Shown in pieces: positions 43,917 through 53,518 of a stretch of 64,000 nt of DNA (position 1 is its first letter; every line of letters starts with the position of its first letter). Both the position numbers and the translations under genes were made by a program. The stretch covers positions 4,247,006 to 4,311,005 of the forward strand of contig LR594584.1 of the NCBI GenBank assembly GCA_901538445.1, written 5' to 3'. Under the pieces are notes generated by a model that saw only the letters and a list, made by a program, of their open reading frames with translations, was not told the DNA's origin and ran no database searches. This DNA is from Gemmataceae bacterium (GTDB taxonomy: Bacteria > Planctomycetota > Planctomycetia > Gemmatales > Gemmataceae).

Positions 43917-46900
43917 ATGATCCCGCAACGCGTGAAGCTCTCCGGGTTCCTCTCCTACAAGGACGAGCAGGAGATCCGCTTCGACGGGTCGCCGCTGTGG
44001 ATGCTCTCGGGCACCAACGGCAGCGGCAAGTCGAGCATCTTCGACGCCGTCACGTACGCGCTGTTCGGCCACCACCGCGGCGGCAGCCAGAGCGCGTCCG
44101 AACTCATCAACAAGGAATCGACCACCCTCGCCGTCGAGTTCGACTTCACCGTCGAGCGACAACTCTACCGCGTCAAGCGCACCGTGCGGCGGCAGAAGAA
44201 CGACAAGGTCGCCAGCACCCAGCAGGTGATGAAGCTCGTCGCCCCCGCCGTTGCGGGCACGGGCGGCGAAGAGGCGTGGGAGGCGATCCCGGACACGAAC
44301 TACAAGGCCAAGTTCGACGCATGGGTGAAGGACAAGATCGGCCTCGACTACGAGACGTTCACGTCGTCGGTTTTGCTGCTCCAGGGCAAGTCCGAGAAGC
44401 TCCTCGACAGCACGCCGTCGGGCCGGGCCGGGGTGCTCGCCCGCATCGTCGATCTGGAGCGGTTCCAGAAGCTGCACGGCAAGGCCGACGAGAAGCGCAA
44501 GGCGCTCAAGGCCCAGCTCGAAGGGATCGCCAACCAGCTCGAAGGCACCCGCAACGTGACCGACGAGGAACTCGCGGCGGCGGAGGCGAAGATCGCCGAG
44601 GCCGACGAGGCCCGCACAATCGCCCAGCACCGCATTGACACCCTGGTGTCACTCGAACTCCAGGCCCGCGGGTGGGACGCGGCCCAGAAGAAGCTCGGCA
44701 ACGCACGGGCCAAGCTCGCGAGCGCCGAGGGGGTGCTGAAGCACGCGGTCGCCATCGAGACGGAGTACCACCGGCTCCGCGAGCTGCGCGACGTGCTCCC
44801 GGCCGTCACCACCATCGTCACCGAGCGGGGCCGCATCTCCGAGTCCGAGCGGAAGACCGAGAAGCTCCGGAACGAGCATGAACTCCGCACCGACGACCGC
44901 CGCCAGGCCGAGAACAAGCTCGACCTCGCCAGGAAGAAGCGCCTCGCGCTCAAGAAGACGCTCGACGAGGACGAGGCCCGGCACGCGGGCCTCAACGCCC
45001 GGCTCCGCGAGCTCGCCGGGGTGCTCGAAAAGGTCAAGCAGGCCGAGGACGCCGAGGCCGAGGTGAAGCGGCTCGAAGCGGAACTCAAGCCGCTCCCCAC
45101 CGACCCGGATTCCGCGGTCCGCAAGCTCCAGCAGGAGCAGGAGCGGCTCGGGCTCCTCGCCCAGCACATCGGCTTGCTCAACCGGCTCCACGAGGACCGC
45201 TCGGAACTCGTCAAGGCGGTCGCCGCCGAGACGCACGCGAAGACCGAGGAGGCCCGGCTCAAGGCCGAGGGGCTCAAGGCGAAGGAGGAGTTCACCGCAC
45301 TCGAAGCGCAGGCGAAGGCGGCACGAGAAGATCGCGCCGCGAAGGACCAGGCCGCCGCCGAGGCCCGCGCGCTCGCCCGCCAGGCGAAGGAGCTGGCCGA
45401 CGAGTTCACGCACCTCACCGGTGAGAAGTCGTGCCGCGCGTGCGGGCAACCGCTCACCGAGGCGCACTTCGCGAACGAGAAGAAGAAGCGCGACCTCGAC
45501 GCGAAGGCCGCCGACCGCAAGCTCAAGGACCTCACCGAGGCGGCCGCGAAGGCCCGCACTCTTGAAGAGCAACTCTCCGCAAAGGAGACCGCCGACCGCG
45601 ACCGGCTCGGCAAGCTCCGCGAGGACTTCCGCGACGCGACCGGCGCAGTCAAGCAAGCGGCGCAGGACTTCAAGCGGCTCGCCGAGTCGTGCCGGCAGAC
45701 CTACTTCCAGCTCCCGCAGGAGTACAAGGACCGCGTCGGCCCGACCGAGCCGTCCGACTGGGTGAAGGTGACGTACCCCGACCGGCGCGACGTCGCCACG
45801 CTCTCCGAGGAAGCGAAGCAGATCGAGACCGTGAAGCGCAAGCTCCGCGTCGCGCAGGACGAGGCGAAGAAGGTCGGCGAGTTGCGGGCGAAGCTGGAGT
45901 CGGCCCGCGAGCGGTTCGAGCGCGCGCGGCAGAGCCTCCCGAAGGGCGACCCGGCCGCCGTCCGCGAGGAGTTCGTCTCGAAGCAGGCCGAGGAGAAGGG
46001 CGTCGCCGCCGCCATCGCCGCGGGGAAGAAGACCATCGCGGCGACCGACACCGAGGTGGACCGCGGCGTGGCCGCGCAAAACACCATCGACCTCGACCTG
46101 ACCCGCATCGCTGGCGAGTTGAACAAGGAGGAGGCGAGCCGGAGGCAGAGCGCCGAGTCGGTCGAGCGGGCCAAGCGGGCGCTCCCGGTCGCGTGGCAGA
46201 AGCCGGCCGAGACCGCCGGGTTCAACGAGCGCTCGCGGTGGCAGGACGAGTTCGAGGCGCTCACCGCGAAGGGGACCGAGAAGAAGTTCACCGACCTCCA
46301 GGCGGCCCGCGGCGGGCTCGACTCGCTCCGCGCCGAGATCAAGCAGTTCGAGGAAGAGGCGAGCGCGTTCCCCGAGGAGGCCCGCCGCAACCCCGACGAG
46401 GTGCGCGCCGAAATCGCGGCTGCCCGGAAAACAGCCGACGACCGGAACAAAGACCTCATCGACGCCCGCGGCCAGAAGCGGGTGCTCGACGACTACCGCC
46501 AGCAGCGCGGCGCGCTCAACGAGCAGTACAAGGCGGTGGACGCGGACCACAACCGGCACAAGCTCCTCGCCGAACTGCTCGGCCGCGACCGGCTCCAGCG
46601 GTTCCTCGTCCGCAAGGCCGAGACGCAGATCGTGGACTACGCCAACGCGGTCCTCGACCGGCTCAGCGGCGGGCAGTTGTTCCTGCGGCTCGTCGGCACC
46701 GACGACGGCAGCACCGAGAAGGCGCTGGAGCTGGAGTGCTCGAACCGGGTGACGGGCGGCGCGCCGATCAACGTGGCGTTCCTGAGCGGGAGCCAGCGGT
46801 TCCGCGTCGCGGTGGCGCTGGCGCTGGGCATCGGGCAGTACGCGAGCAAGCAGCACCGGCCGATCGAGAGCGTCATCATCGACGAGGGGTTCGGGTGCCT

Positions 46901-47069
46901 CGACCGGGCCGGCCGCCAGGTGATGATCCAGGAGTTGCAGAACCTCCGCGGGCACCTGCACTGCATCCTGCTCGTGTCGCACCAGGAGGAGTTCGCCGAC
47001 GCCTTCCCCGACGGCTACCGCTTCGAGTTGCAAGACGGCGCGACCCAGGTGAGCCGCTTCGTGCGGTGA
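43917..47069 (+). CDS. sbcC: DNA repair ATPase SbcC (Rad50-like)
   Basis: 1050 residues from ATG 43917 with CGGAG upstream. The N-terminal ATPase half has Walker A GTNGSGKSS (about 32-40). Two long Glu/Lys/Ala-rich coiled coils flank a zinc hook CRACGQPL (Cys505 and Cys508). The C-terminal half has the signature LSGSQRFR and Walker B SVIIDEGFGCLD, ending at a His switch LVSHQEE. It is the SMC-like partner of SbcD; ATP binding opens the nuclease. Long homology to Rad50 in plan, with high charged content. Confidence 0.93.
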   Translation: MIPQRVKLSGFLSYKDEQEIRFDGSPLWMLSGTNGSGKSSIFDAVTYALFGHHRGGSQSASELINKESTTLAVEFDFTVERQLYRVKRTVRRQKNDKVASTQQVMKLVAPAVAGTGGEEAWEAIPDTNYKAKFDAWVKDKIGLDYETFTSSVLLLQGKSEKLLDSTPSGRAGVLARIVDLERFQKLHGKADEKRKALKAQLEGIANQLEGTRNVTDEELAAAEAKIAEADEARTIAQHRIDTLVSLELQARGWDAAQKKLGNARAKLASAEGVLKHAVAIETEYHRLRELRDVLPAVTTIVTERGRISESERKTEKLRNEHELRTDDRRQAENKLDLARKKRLALKKTLDEDEARHAGLNARLRELAGVLEKVKQAEDAEAEVKRLEAELKPLPTDPDSAVRKLQQEQERLGLLAQHIGLLNRLHEDRSELVKAVAAETHAKTEEARLKAEGLKAKEEFTALEAQAKAAREDRAAKDQAAAEARALARQAKELADEFTHLTGEKSCRACGQPLTEAHFANEKKKRDLDAKAADRKLKDLTEAAAKARTLEEQLSAKETADRDRLGKLREDFRDATGAVKQAAQDFKRLAESCRQTYFQLPQEYKDRVGPTEPSDWVKVTYPDRRDVATLSEEAKQIETVKRKLRVAQDEAKKVGELRAKLESARERFERARQSLPKGDPAAVREEFVSKQAEEKGVAAAIAAGKKTIAATDTEVDRGVAAQNTIDLDLTRIAGELNKEEASRRQSAESVERAKRALPVAWQKPAETAGFNERSRWQDEFEALTAKGTEKKFTDLQAARGGLDSLRAEIKQFEEEASAFPEEARRNPDEVRAEIAAARKTADDRNKDLIDARGQKRVLDDYRQQRGALNEQYKAVDADHNRHKLLAELLGRDRLQRFLVRKAETQIVDYANAVLDRLSGGQLFLRLVGTDDGSTEKALELECSNRVTGGAPINVAFLSGSQRFRVAVALALGIGQYASKQHRPIESVIIDEGFGCLDRAGRQVMIQELQNLRGHLHCILLVSHQEEFADAFPDGYRFELQDGATQVSRFVR

Positions 47070-47272
47070 CCCGACTCGTCGGGCCGGTGGTCGCGGCTCG
47101 CCAGACAGGTCTTTCCTGGGATGCGTATCGGACCTGACGGCGGCACTCCCGCGGCGGCACAAGAATCGCCGCGAATTGGATCAACCGAGATGGTATTCCC
47201 TCACCACCGGACGCGATATTGAAGAGTGAGGTCCGTGCGGCCTGGACAGTTTTCCTCTGGCGGGCGGCGGGA

Positions 47273-47372
47273 TGGTTCTGAGGAGTTGGGCTTGGTTCTG
47301 AGTAGTTGGGCTTGGTTCTGGAGAGTTTTGCGTCTTTCTGGAGAGTTCGCGTTGATTCTGGAGACCGGTCCC
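47273..47372. repeat. Five tandem 20-bp units
   Basis: Units of exactly 20 bases start at 47273, 47293, 47313, 47333 and 47353, each with (G)GTTCTG(A/G)G(A/T)AGTT. The first two differ at one base; later ones drift. The gene-free stretch 47070-47431 holds nothing else I recognise. It lies 3' of sbcC and of the kinase-SUMF1 gene. Confidence 0.8.
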
Positions 47373-47431
47373 CCCGTTTCCGCCAGAACCATTTTCCCGC
47401 CGCCCCTCGCGTTGCCTCTCAATTCCTTGCA

Positions 47432-50400
47432 CTATTTCCCCTTCGCGTCCTCGGCCGCCGGCATGGTGCGGGCGACGCGGAACCCGTTCGCGAAGTTGCC
47501 CACGCCCGGCCGGTAGAAGCTCCGCATCGCCGACCGCAGGTCGCCGGCCTGGTCGTAGAACGAGCCGCCGCGCAGGATGCGCGACATCTGGTCGGTCACC
47601 AGGAGGTTCTTGGTGCGCTCGGCGTCGTCGGGCTGATCGACGAGGTACTGAACCGCCGGGTCGATGCCCCACTCGGAGGCGTTCCCGAGCGTGTCGAACA
47701 GCCCGAACTCGTTCGGCCGCAGGCTCCCGACCGGGTGGGACCGCTCGTCCGACGACCGGAACGACCACCCGTACCGCGAGAGCAGTTCGTCGCCGCGGCC
47801 GTAGAACCGCGGGTTGACGGCCCCGCCGCGGCACGCGTACTCCCACTCGGCCTCGGTCGGGAGCCGGTACCCGGTGAGCCGCAGGTAGTCCGGCTTGATC
47901 CGCATGCCCGCTCCGAACTCCCCGTCGTTGTTCGGCTCGAAGCACCACTGGTCCTCGGGCACCCCCTCCTCCTTGCTCAGCCAGTTGCAGTACGCCGCGG
48001 CGGCGTACCACGACACGGACAGCGCCGGGCACTCGGGCTCCGGGGCGTACTGCTTGAGGTAGGCGTGCTTCGGCCGGAACCGGAGGAACTGCCCGGTCGT
48101 CACCTCGCGGGTGCCGATCGCGAACGTGCGGGCGATCCGCTTCGGGTGCCGGAGTTCGTGCGCACTGCGGCCCGGTTCGTCGATCGTCGATCCCATCTGG
48201 AACTCGACCGGCCCGCGGACCACCGCGAACGTCTGCCCCTGGCGCGTGGCGTACCAGTCGCGGCCCGGCACCACTGAACCTGTGGCGAGTTCCCGGTCGA
48301 TCGCGGCCATTTCGTTCGCCATCCCCCACTTCTGCCGCAGGAGCCAGTCGATGGCCGCGTGCAGGCCCGGGTCCGAGTGGTCGCGGTACGCCCGGAGCAA
48401 CCCGGCGGTGAACGGGTCGCGCTCGGCCGCGGGGACGCGGGCGGGCGGGAAGTCGCCGAGCGCGATCACCAGCGCCCGCTTCGCCGAGAGGTCCGGCTCG
48501 ACGGCGTACCGGCGCACGAGGGCGGCCGGGTCGGCACCGGTCGTCTCGAACCGGTGGATCAGGTAGCTCCGCGCGGTCGGCGCGCCGCTCGCCGGGAACC
48601 GCAGCACCCGCCACGCGGCGTCCGGCTCGCCCAGTTCCATGAGCGTCGCGGCCGCGTTCGCGCGGCGGCGGCCCCGCGCCTCCGCTTCCGTGCTGGTGCC
48701 GTCGTCGGTGATCGGCGTGGCGAGTTCCGTCCGCAGGACCGGGGCCACGTCCGCCGCCGCCCGCCGAGCGGCGTCCTCGACCAGCGAGTAGTGCCGCGCG
48801 TCGAACGTCATCACCAGTTCGGCGAGGTCCACCGGGCGGTCGGTCGCGAACCGGGCCAGCAGGCTCGCGCACAGGTCGAACGCGCCGGCCTCGGCGACCA
48901 GTTCCGATTCCGCGAGCTTTCCGGACCGGAGCCGGGGGCGGGCCGCGGCGTACTGGCGGACGAGGTGCGGGGTCAGCACGGTGCCGACCGGAGCGAACGC
49001 CTGGCCCCACGACCCGGCCTCGGTCGGGCTCTGCTGCCCGAGCCACGCCGAAACGTCGGCGGCGTGCCGCGGCCACTCGGGGTCGGCGGGCGACACGATG
49101 GCCCACCCGGCCGCGACCCGCAACCGGTAGCCCACGGCCCGGTCGCCGCTCCGCGCGAGCCAGTCGCGGTGCGAGAACCCGGCCGCCAGCACCAGCGGCT
49201 TGATGAGCCCGTTCAGGACCGGCACCTGTGCGACCGGGCACGCCGCGGAGTAGTCGAGCAGCTCGGCGAGCCGCTCCCGCTCGGCGGCGTCGGGCGGGCC
49301 GGGCGCGCGGAGCACGACGAGCATGAGCCGCGCGTGGAGCCCGGCCCGGTCCGGGAGCGGCCGCCGGGCCGGGGCCTGGAGCCGGGGCACGACCTCGTCG
49401 CGGTACTCGTCGAGGGTGCGGACGAGGATCGGGAGCTCGACCGGTTCCATCGAGCCGAGGGCGTCCACGATCACGTCGGCGCGGGCCTCGCGCTGGCGGC
49501 GGACCACCTCGGCGTCGGCGGCCCGGCGGTCCGCCTCCTGCTGGGCCCGGACCGCGGCGGCGGCACCCACAGCGGTGACCGCGACCAGCACCACCGCGAC
49601 CGACGCGGCCGCGCGGCTGGGGTTCCGCCGCACCCACTTCAGGGCGCGCTCCGCGGCCCCGACCGGCCGCGCCGCGATGGGCCGGTCCGCGAGGTACGCC
49701 CGGAGGTCGTCGGCCAGCGCCGCGGCCGTCGGGTACCGCCGGGCGGCGTCCTTCTCCAGGCACTTCAGGCAGATCGTCTCCAGGTCGCGGGGCGTGTGCG
49801 GGGCCAGCGCCCGCGGGCCCACCGGCTCGCGGGTGAGCACTTGGTGGATCGTATCCATCACCGAGTCGCCCTTGAACGGCACCGTGCCCGTGAGCAACTC
49901 GAACAGGATCACCCCCAGCGCGTACACGTCGGTCGCGGTGCCGATCTCGCGGGTCTTCCCGGCGGCCTGCTCGGGGCTCATGTAGCTCGGGGTGCCCATG
50001 ACCGCGCCCGTGGCGGTCATGTCCGACGCGCCGATCCGGGCCAGACCGAAGTCGGTGACCTTGGGCTCGCCCCGCTCGTCGAGGAGCACGTTCGCCGGCT
50101 TCAGGTCGCGGTGGACGATCCCCTTGGCGTGCGCCGCCGCGACCGCGTCGGCGAGCTTCGCCACCATCCCGGCGGCCCGGCCCGGGGCGAACGCGCCGGC
50201 CCGCTGGAGCGCGCCGCCGAGCGTCCCGCCGGCCACCAGTTCCAGCGCGAAGTACGGCTGCCCGTCGTGCTGGCCGAACTCGAACACCTGGATGACGTTC
50301 GGGTGCTGGACCTGCGCGAGCGCCTCCGCTTCGAGGAGGAACCGGGCCTGTGCGACCGGCTCGATGTACCGCCCGCCGATCAGCATCTTGATGGCCGTGG

Positions 50401-50764
50401 GCCGGTTCAGGCGGACGTGCCGGGCGCGGTACACGACCCCCATCCCGCCGCGGCCGAGTTCCCCGTCGATCTCGTAACCGGGGATGTGGGGCGCGGGCAC
50501 CGCGGCCGCGGCCGTCAGGGACAACTCGGCAGCCCGCCCCGCGTCCTCGGGCGACTGCACCACGGTCCCGGTCGGCGAGAAGTCGGCCGTCGGCCCGTTC
50601 GCGCCCGGCGGCGGGGCCTGGGAAACGGTCTCGGCCTGCGCCGGCGGAGCGCCGCGGAGGTCCGGCAGGGTGCCGCCCGCGTCCGGTGTCGGGTCGGGCG
50701 AGCCGGTCGCGAGGGGGTGGGTTTCGGAAGTCGGACCCGGCTCGGGCTGAGAGGGGGTGGCCAC
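47432..50764 (-). CDS. Membrane Ser/Thr kinase fused to a SUMF1/FGE-like domain
   Basis: 1110 residues from a GTG at 50764. Order: Pro/Thr-rich start (1-92); kinase domain (about 95-360) with GELGRGGMGVVY (101-112), Lys126, HRDLKPAN (Asp220) and DFG (238-240), all intact; one membrane helix (about 390-410, AASVAVVLVAVTAVGAAAAV); a helical region of about 430 residues; then a SUMF1-type domain (about 855-1100) with FQMGSTIDEP, RLPTEAEWEYACRGG and LRGGSFYDQ. The two Cys that FGE enzymes use to make formylglycine are absent (LRSAMRSFYRP), so this domain is probably a binder. It would signal envelope events to the cytoplasm. Confidence 0.9.
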   Translation of the reverse strand: MATPSQPEPGPTSETHPLATGSPDPTPDAGGTLPDLRGAPPAQAETVSQAPPPGANGPTADFSPTGTVVQSPEDAGRAAELSLTAAAAVPAPHIPGYEIDGELGRGGMGVVYRARHVRLNRPTAIKMLIGGRYIEPVAQARFLLEAEALAQVQHPNVIQVFEFGQHDGQPYFALELVAGGTLGGALQRAGAFAPGRAAGMVAKLADAVAAAHAKGIVHRDLKPANVLLDERGEPKVTDFGLARIGASDMTATGAVMGTPSYMSPEQAAGKTREIGTATDVYALGVILFELLTGTVPFKGDSVMDTIHQVLTREPVGPRALAPHTPRDLETICLKCLEKDAARRYPTAAALADDLRAYLADRPIAARPVGAAERALKWVRRNPSRAAASVAVVLVAVTAVGAAAAVRAQQEADRRAADAEVVRRQREARADVIVDALGSMEPVELPILVRTLDEYRDEVVPRLQAPARRPLPDRAGLHARLMLVVLRAPGPPDAAERERLAELLDYSAACPVAQVPVLNGLIKPLVLAAGFSHRDWLARSGDRAVGYRLRVAAGWAIVSPADPEWPRHAADVSAWLGQQSPTEAGSWGQAFAPVGTVLTPHLVRQYAAARPRLRSGKLAESELVAEAGAFDLCASLLARFATDRPVDLAELVMTFDARHYSLVEDAARRAAADVAPVLRTELATPITDDGTSTEAEARGRRRANAAATLMELGEPDAAWRVLRFPASGAPTARSYLIHRFETTGADPAALVRRYAVEPDLSAKRALVIALGDFPPARVPAAERDPFTAGLLRAYRDHSDPGLHAAIDWLLRQKWGMANEMAAIDRELATGSVVPGRDWYATRQGQTFAVVRGPVEFQMGSTIDEPGRSAHELRHPKRIARTFAIGTREVTTGQFLRFRPKHAYLKQYAPEPECPALSVSWYAAAAYCNWLSKEEGVPEDQWCFEPNNDGEFGAGMRIKPDYLRLTGYRLPTEAEWEYACRGGAVNPRFYGRGDELLSRYGWSFRSSDERSHPVGSLRPNEFGLFDTLGNASEWGIDPAVQYLVDQPDDAERTKNLLVTDQMSRILRGGSFYDQAGDLRSAMRSFYRPGVGNFANGFRVARTMPAAEDAKGK

Positions 50765-50874
50765 GGGCGGTACTCGGGCGGAGAGTGGTGCGGGCCGGTT
50801 CCCCTTACACTACCGCAACCGGTGAACCGGAACCACGGTCCGCCCGAAGCGAACGGAGCGCGGCACGGCGGTCC

Positions 50875-51540
50875 TCACACGCACACTTCGAGGACCAGGA
50901 AGTTGTCGGGCTCCTTCTTGTACAGCTCCGCGGCGCGGCGCAGGGTCACGATGCGGTCGGCGTGCCAGGGGTTCTCGAGTTGCGGCATCGAGTCCATGTG
51001 CGGGAACTCGGCGAGCAGGTCGGCCCGAATCAGCATCGCCCGCACCTTGCGGATCCGCTCCTCGCCGACCAGCTCGCAGGTGAGGAACAGCGCGTACCGC
51101 ACGGTCGTGACCGGCATCCCGGCGTCCCGGCGGATGTGCCCGTCGACGAAGTGCTCGGCCACGGCGTTGAGGACGAAGTTCAAAAGGAACCAGCGGTCCT
51201 CGCGGGGGATGGGCATGACGGGGTTGTCGGCGGTCGTGGCCCGCGCCCCGGCCCACACCTTGGCGATGGCGACCTTGTTCAGGAACACCTCCTCGATCGA
51301 CCGCTCCAGCACCGTGCGGATCTTCAGGTAGCCGTCGGAGAAGATGTTGAGGCTCACGATGATCCGGTCGAGGAACTCCTTGCTGTGCCACTGCTGGAGC
51401 GCCCGGCGGCGCGCCCACCACCAGGTGAACGCGAACGTCGCGGCCGACGTGGTCGCGGCGACGAGGACTGTGGTGAGGATGCGGTTGGTGTAGGCCGCGG
51501 CGACTTCGTCGCCGTTGACGGTGAGCGCGAGGAGGATCAT
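50875..51540 (-). CDS. Membrane-anchored protein of unknown function
   Basis: 221 residues from ATG 51540; a GTG two codons upstream is possible. An N-terminal hydrophobic start and one strong membrane helix (about 20-42, TVLVAATTSAATFAFTWWW) precede a soluble 175-residue region with mixed charge (RIIVSLNIFSDGYLKIRTV, then WHADRIVTLRRAAELYKKE). I recognise no family. It lies 110 bases upstream of the kinase-SUMF1 gene, same strand, likely one transcript. Confidence 0.65.
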   Translation of the reverse strand: MILLALTVNGDEVAAAYTNRILTTVLVAATTSAATFAFTWWWARRRALQQWHSKEFLDRIIVSLNIFSDGYLKIRTVLERSIEEVFLNKVAIAKVWAGARATTADNPVMPIPREDRWFLLNFVLNAVAEHFVDGHIRRDAGMPVTTVRYALFLTCELVGEERIRKVRAMLIRADLLAEFPHMDSMPQLENPWHADRIVTLRRAAELYKKEPDNFLVLEVCV

Positions 51541-51639
51541 GGGCACGCGCGCGGGCGGGAGGTGGGCGGCCGGGCCGCCGGGTTCGGAGGTGTTGTTGTC
51601 CGACGGGCCGGCGGGTGCGGCAAGGTGCCCCGGGCGGGG

Positions 51640-52104
51640 TCACTTGAGATCGGCGTACTCGGCCTTGAGGCGGGCGACGACGGCGGCCTGCCGCTCCCGG
51701 TCGTCGGCGAGGTCGGCCTCGACGCGGGTGATGGCGTACCGGGCGACGGCGTGGCGGAACGTCGGGGGGCGGTCGTTGGGCCACGCGCACTCGAACCCGA
51801 CGCGGTGCCGCAGGGTCGGCTCCAGTTCGTCGACGGCCCCCGCGAGCGACAACTTCCCCGCGGCGAGCCGCTCGGCGACCCGGCCCGAGGCCTCGGCCTC
51901 GCGGATGATGCGGATGCGCTGGGCCTCGACGATGGCCGCCTGCTCGTCGTGCCCGCGAACTTCATCGTGGAGGTTGCCGATGTTCCACACGTCGAGCCCG
52001 ACCGCCTGCACCCACCGCGGGGCGACGAGGTCGGTGACGACGAGGCTCAGAACGAGCCCGAAAAGTGTCGCGGCAGATACGGTTCCGGCCCGGCGGGCGA
52101 CCAT
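51640..52104 (-). CDS. Membrane-anchored small protein, paralogue of 52315-52788
   Basis: 154 residues from ATG 52104. One N-terminal helix (LFGLVLSLVVTDLV), then a helical, charged body. The segment LAAGKLSLAGAVDELEPT followed by a conserved-looking RYAITRVEADLADDRERQA aligns in order with IAGRTTLACVAEQFLALN and GYAEGELARYPAAQQDEVR of the neighbouring gene 52315-52788. The two appear to be diverged copies. Topology suggests a periplasmic domain tethered to the inner membrane. Function unknown. Confidence 0.65.
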   Translation of the reverse strand: MVARRAGTVSAATLFGLVLSLVVTDLVAPRWVQAVGLDVWNIGNLHDEVRGHDEQAAIVEAQRIRIIREAEASGRVAERLAAGKLSLAGAVDELEPTLRHRVGFECAWPNDRPPTFRHAVARYAITRVEADLADDRERQAAVVARLKAEYADLK

Positions 52105-52314
52105 GGGAAGTCCTCAGGTGAAACCTCCCGTCCCGAGGATCGAGAGGGGCACACGTCCTGTCTCGCATGAGGTATCGCGGGGAATCATAAACCGGACCCT
52201 GGCACGTTGCAAGCCTTAATCGCGCGTTCGCCCGTCATTCTGTCCCCGTGACATTCCTGTCGGTCCGCTCGCGGAAGAAGTTGCATGGCCCAGCCGCGCG
52301 TGCGAGACCCCGAC

Positions 52315-52788
52315 TCAGTTCACCGCCCCCGCCGACGTGTGGAACAGGTCGCGGAGTTCGGTCTGGAGCCGCCGCCGCACCTCGTCCTGCTGGGCCGCGG
52401 GGTAGCGGGCCAGTTCCCCTTCCGCGTAGCCGATGACGTTGTGGGCCGACTTCTCGAAGTCGCTGGCCCCCGGGTAGGTCACGCGGATGACTCGCATGTA
52501 CTCGGGCCGACCCTGGTTCAACGCGAGGAACTGCTCGGCGACGCAAGCCAGCGTGGTCCGGCCGGCGATCAGGTCCGCGACGAGCCCCTCCTTGATCGCG
52601 ATCCGCCTCTGGATCTCGACGTTGACGAGTTCGAGGCTCTCGCCGAGTTCCACCTCAGAGTTCAGCTCCTCACGGAGCTCGCCGACCTGGAACACGCCGG
52701 CAACGGCGGAGCGGACCGACGGAGCGTTCAGCGCTAAGACGGCAACCGGAACCAGCACAGCGAACGGGGCGATGCGAAGTAGCGACAT
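52315..52788 (-). CDS. Membrane-anchored small protein, paralogue of 51640-52104
   Basis: 157 residues from ATG 52788, chosen for the GGAG 9 bases upstream and the N-terminal hydrophobic run (FAVLVPVAVLALNAP); a longer open frame upstream is not coding-like. The body is helical with a VELGESLELVNVEIQRRIA amphipathic stretch and IAGRTTLACVAEQF. Same strand as the paralogue, 210 bases apart, and first of a possible four-gene transcript ending with the kinase-SUMF1 gene. Confidence 0.65.
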   Translation of the reverse strand: MSLLRIAPFAVLVPVAVLALNAPSVRSAVAGVFQVGELREELNSEVELGESLELVNVEIQRRIAIKEGLVADLIAGRTTLACVAEQFLALNQGRPEYMRVIRVTYPGASDFEKSAHNVIGYAEGELARYPAAQQDEVRRRLQTELRDLFHTSAGAVN

Positions 52789-52932
52789 CAGTGCATCTCC
52801 GGTTGGCGGCGAGGATCGTGTGTGCCCGACAAGGTTCCGCTTGCACCGGCCCACAGCTAACACCATCGCCACAAAACTCGTTTCACAACTTACGGTAATC
52901 ACAACAAGGGCTCTCGACCATGGCGACACACA

Positions 52933-53096
52933 GAGTTTCATCTGAAACTCACGCAAACAGACCGTTTGCCTTGTGGGCGTTCAACTTGTGTTGAATCGCA
53001 CGCCTCGTCGGGCCGGAGAATCCGGGTGCGGGCGAGTTCAGGAGAGACCGTTTCGGCTGGGCAGGCGGGTTGTCCGTCCGTGCCCAGTCGAAACGG
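52933..53096. other. Cluster of hairpins in a gene-free stretch
   Basis: The 730-base gap 52789-53518 has no convincing gene. It holds three close hairpins, GAGTTTCA-TC-TGAAACTC (52933-52950), GCAAAC-AGACC-GTTTGC (52953-52969) and TTCAAC-TTGT-GTTGAA (52980-52995), then a 16-bp stem with one GU pair (53048-53063 with 53081-53096). The rest, to 53518, is less GC-rich and featureless to me. It lies ahead of both flanking genes (52788 minus, 53519 plus). Confidence 0.5.
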
Positions 53097-53518
53097 AAAG
53101 CGTGGTGGGAACGAATCGATTGTGGTCCATCACTTCGAGCGTCGCGTCCTTGCGACTCAGCCGTGGTCACTCGGGGTCACGATCCCAAGTTACCTGGTGT
53201 AGCAAAGTGGAAGCAAGCACGATGCCACGCACCGAAAAATGCACCGCAACAATCGCAAAGAGCAATGGGATATTGATTTACGGAACCGATCTCCGAGCCT
53301 GATTCGAGTCGGAGCACCTGGCGGATGCACGAAAACCAAGCAGGTGCTGCCTCTGTGGCCGACCGTCGAGGGCGAGCGCCGCCGCGGGAAACCAAAAGGA
53401 ACACACGCTCGCTCGTCCACCCGTCTCTCTCCTGTTAGAGGGGCACGCGGTCTGCTTGCGGTATGGGGCGACAACACGCACAATGGTCCCGCTCACCAAT
53501 TACTCTCGGGGGCCGGAA

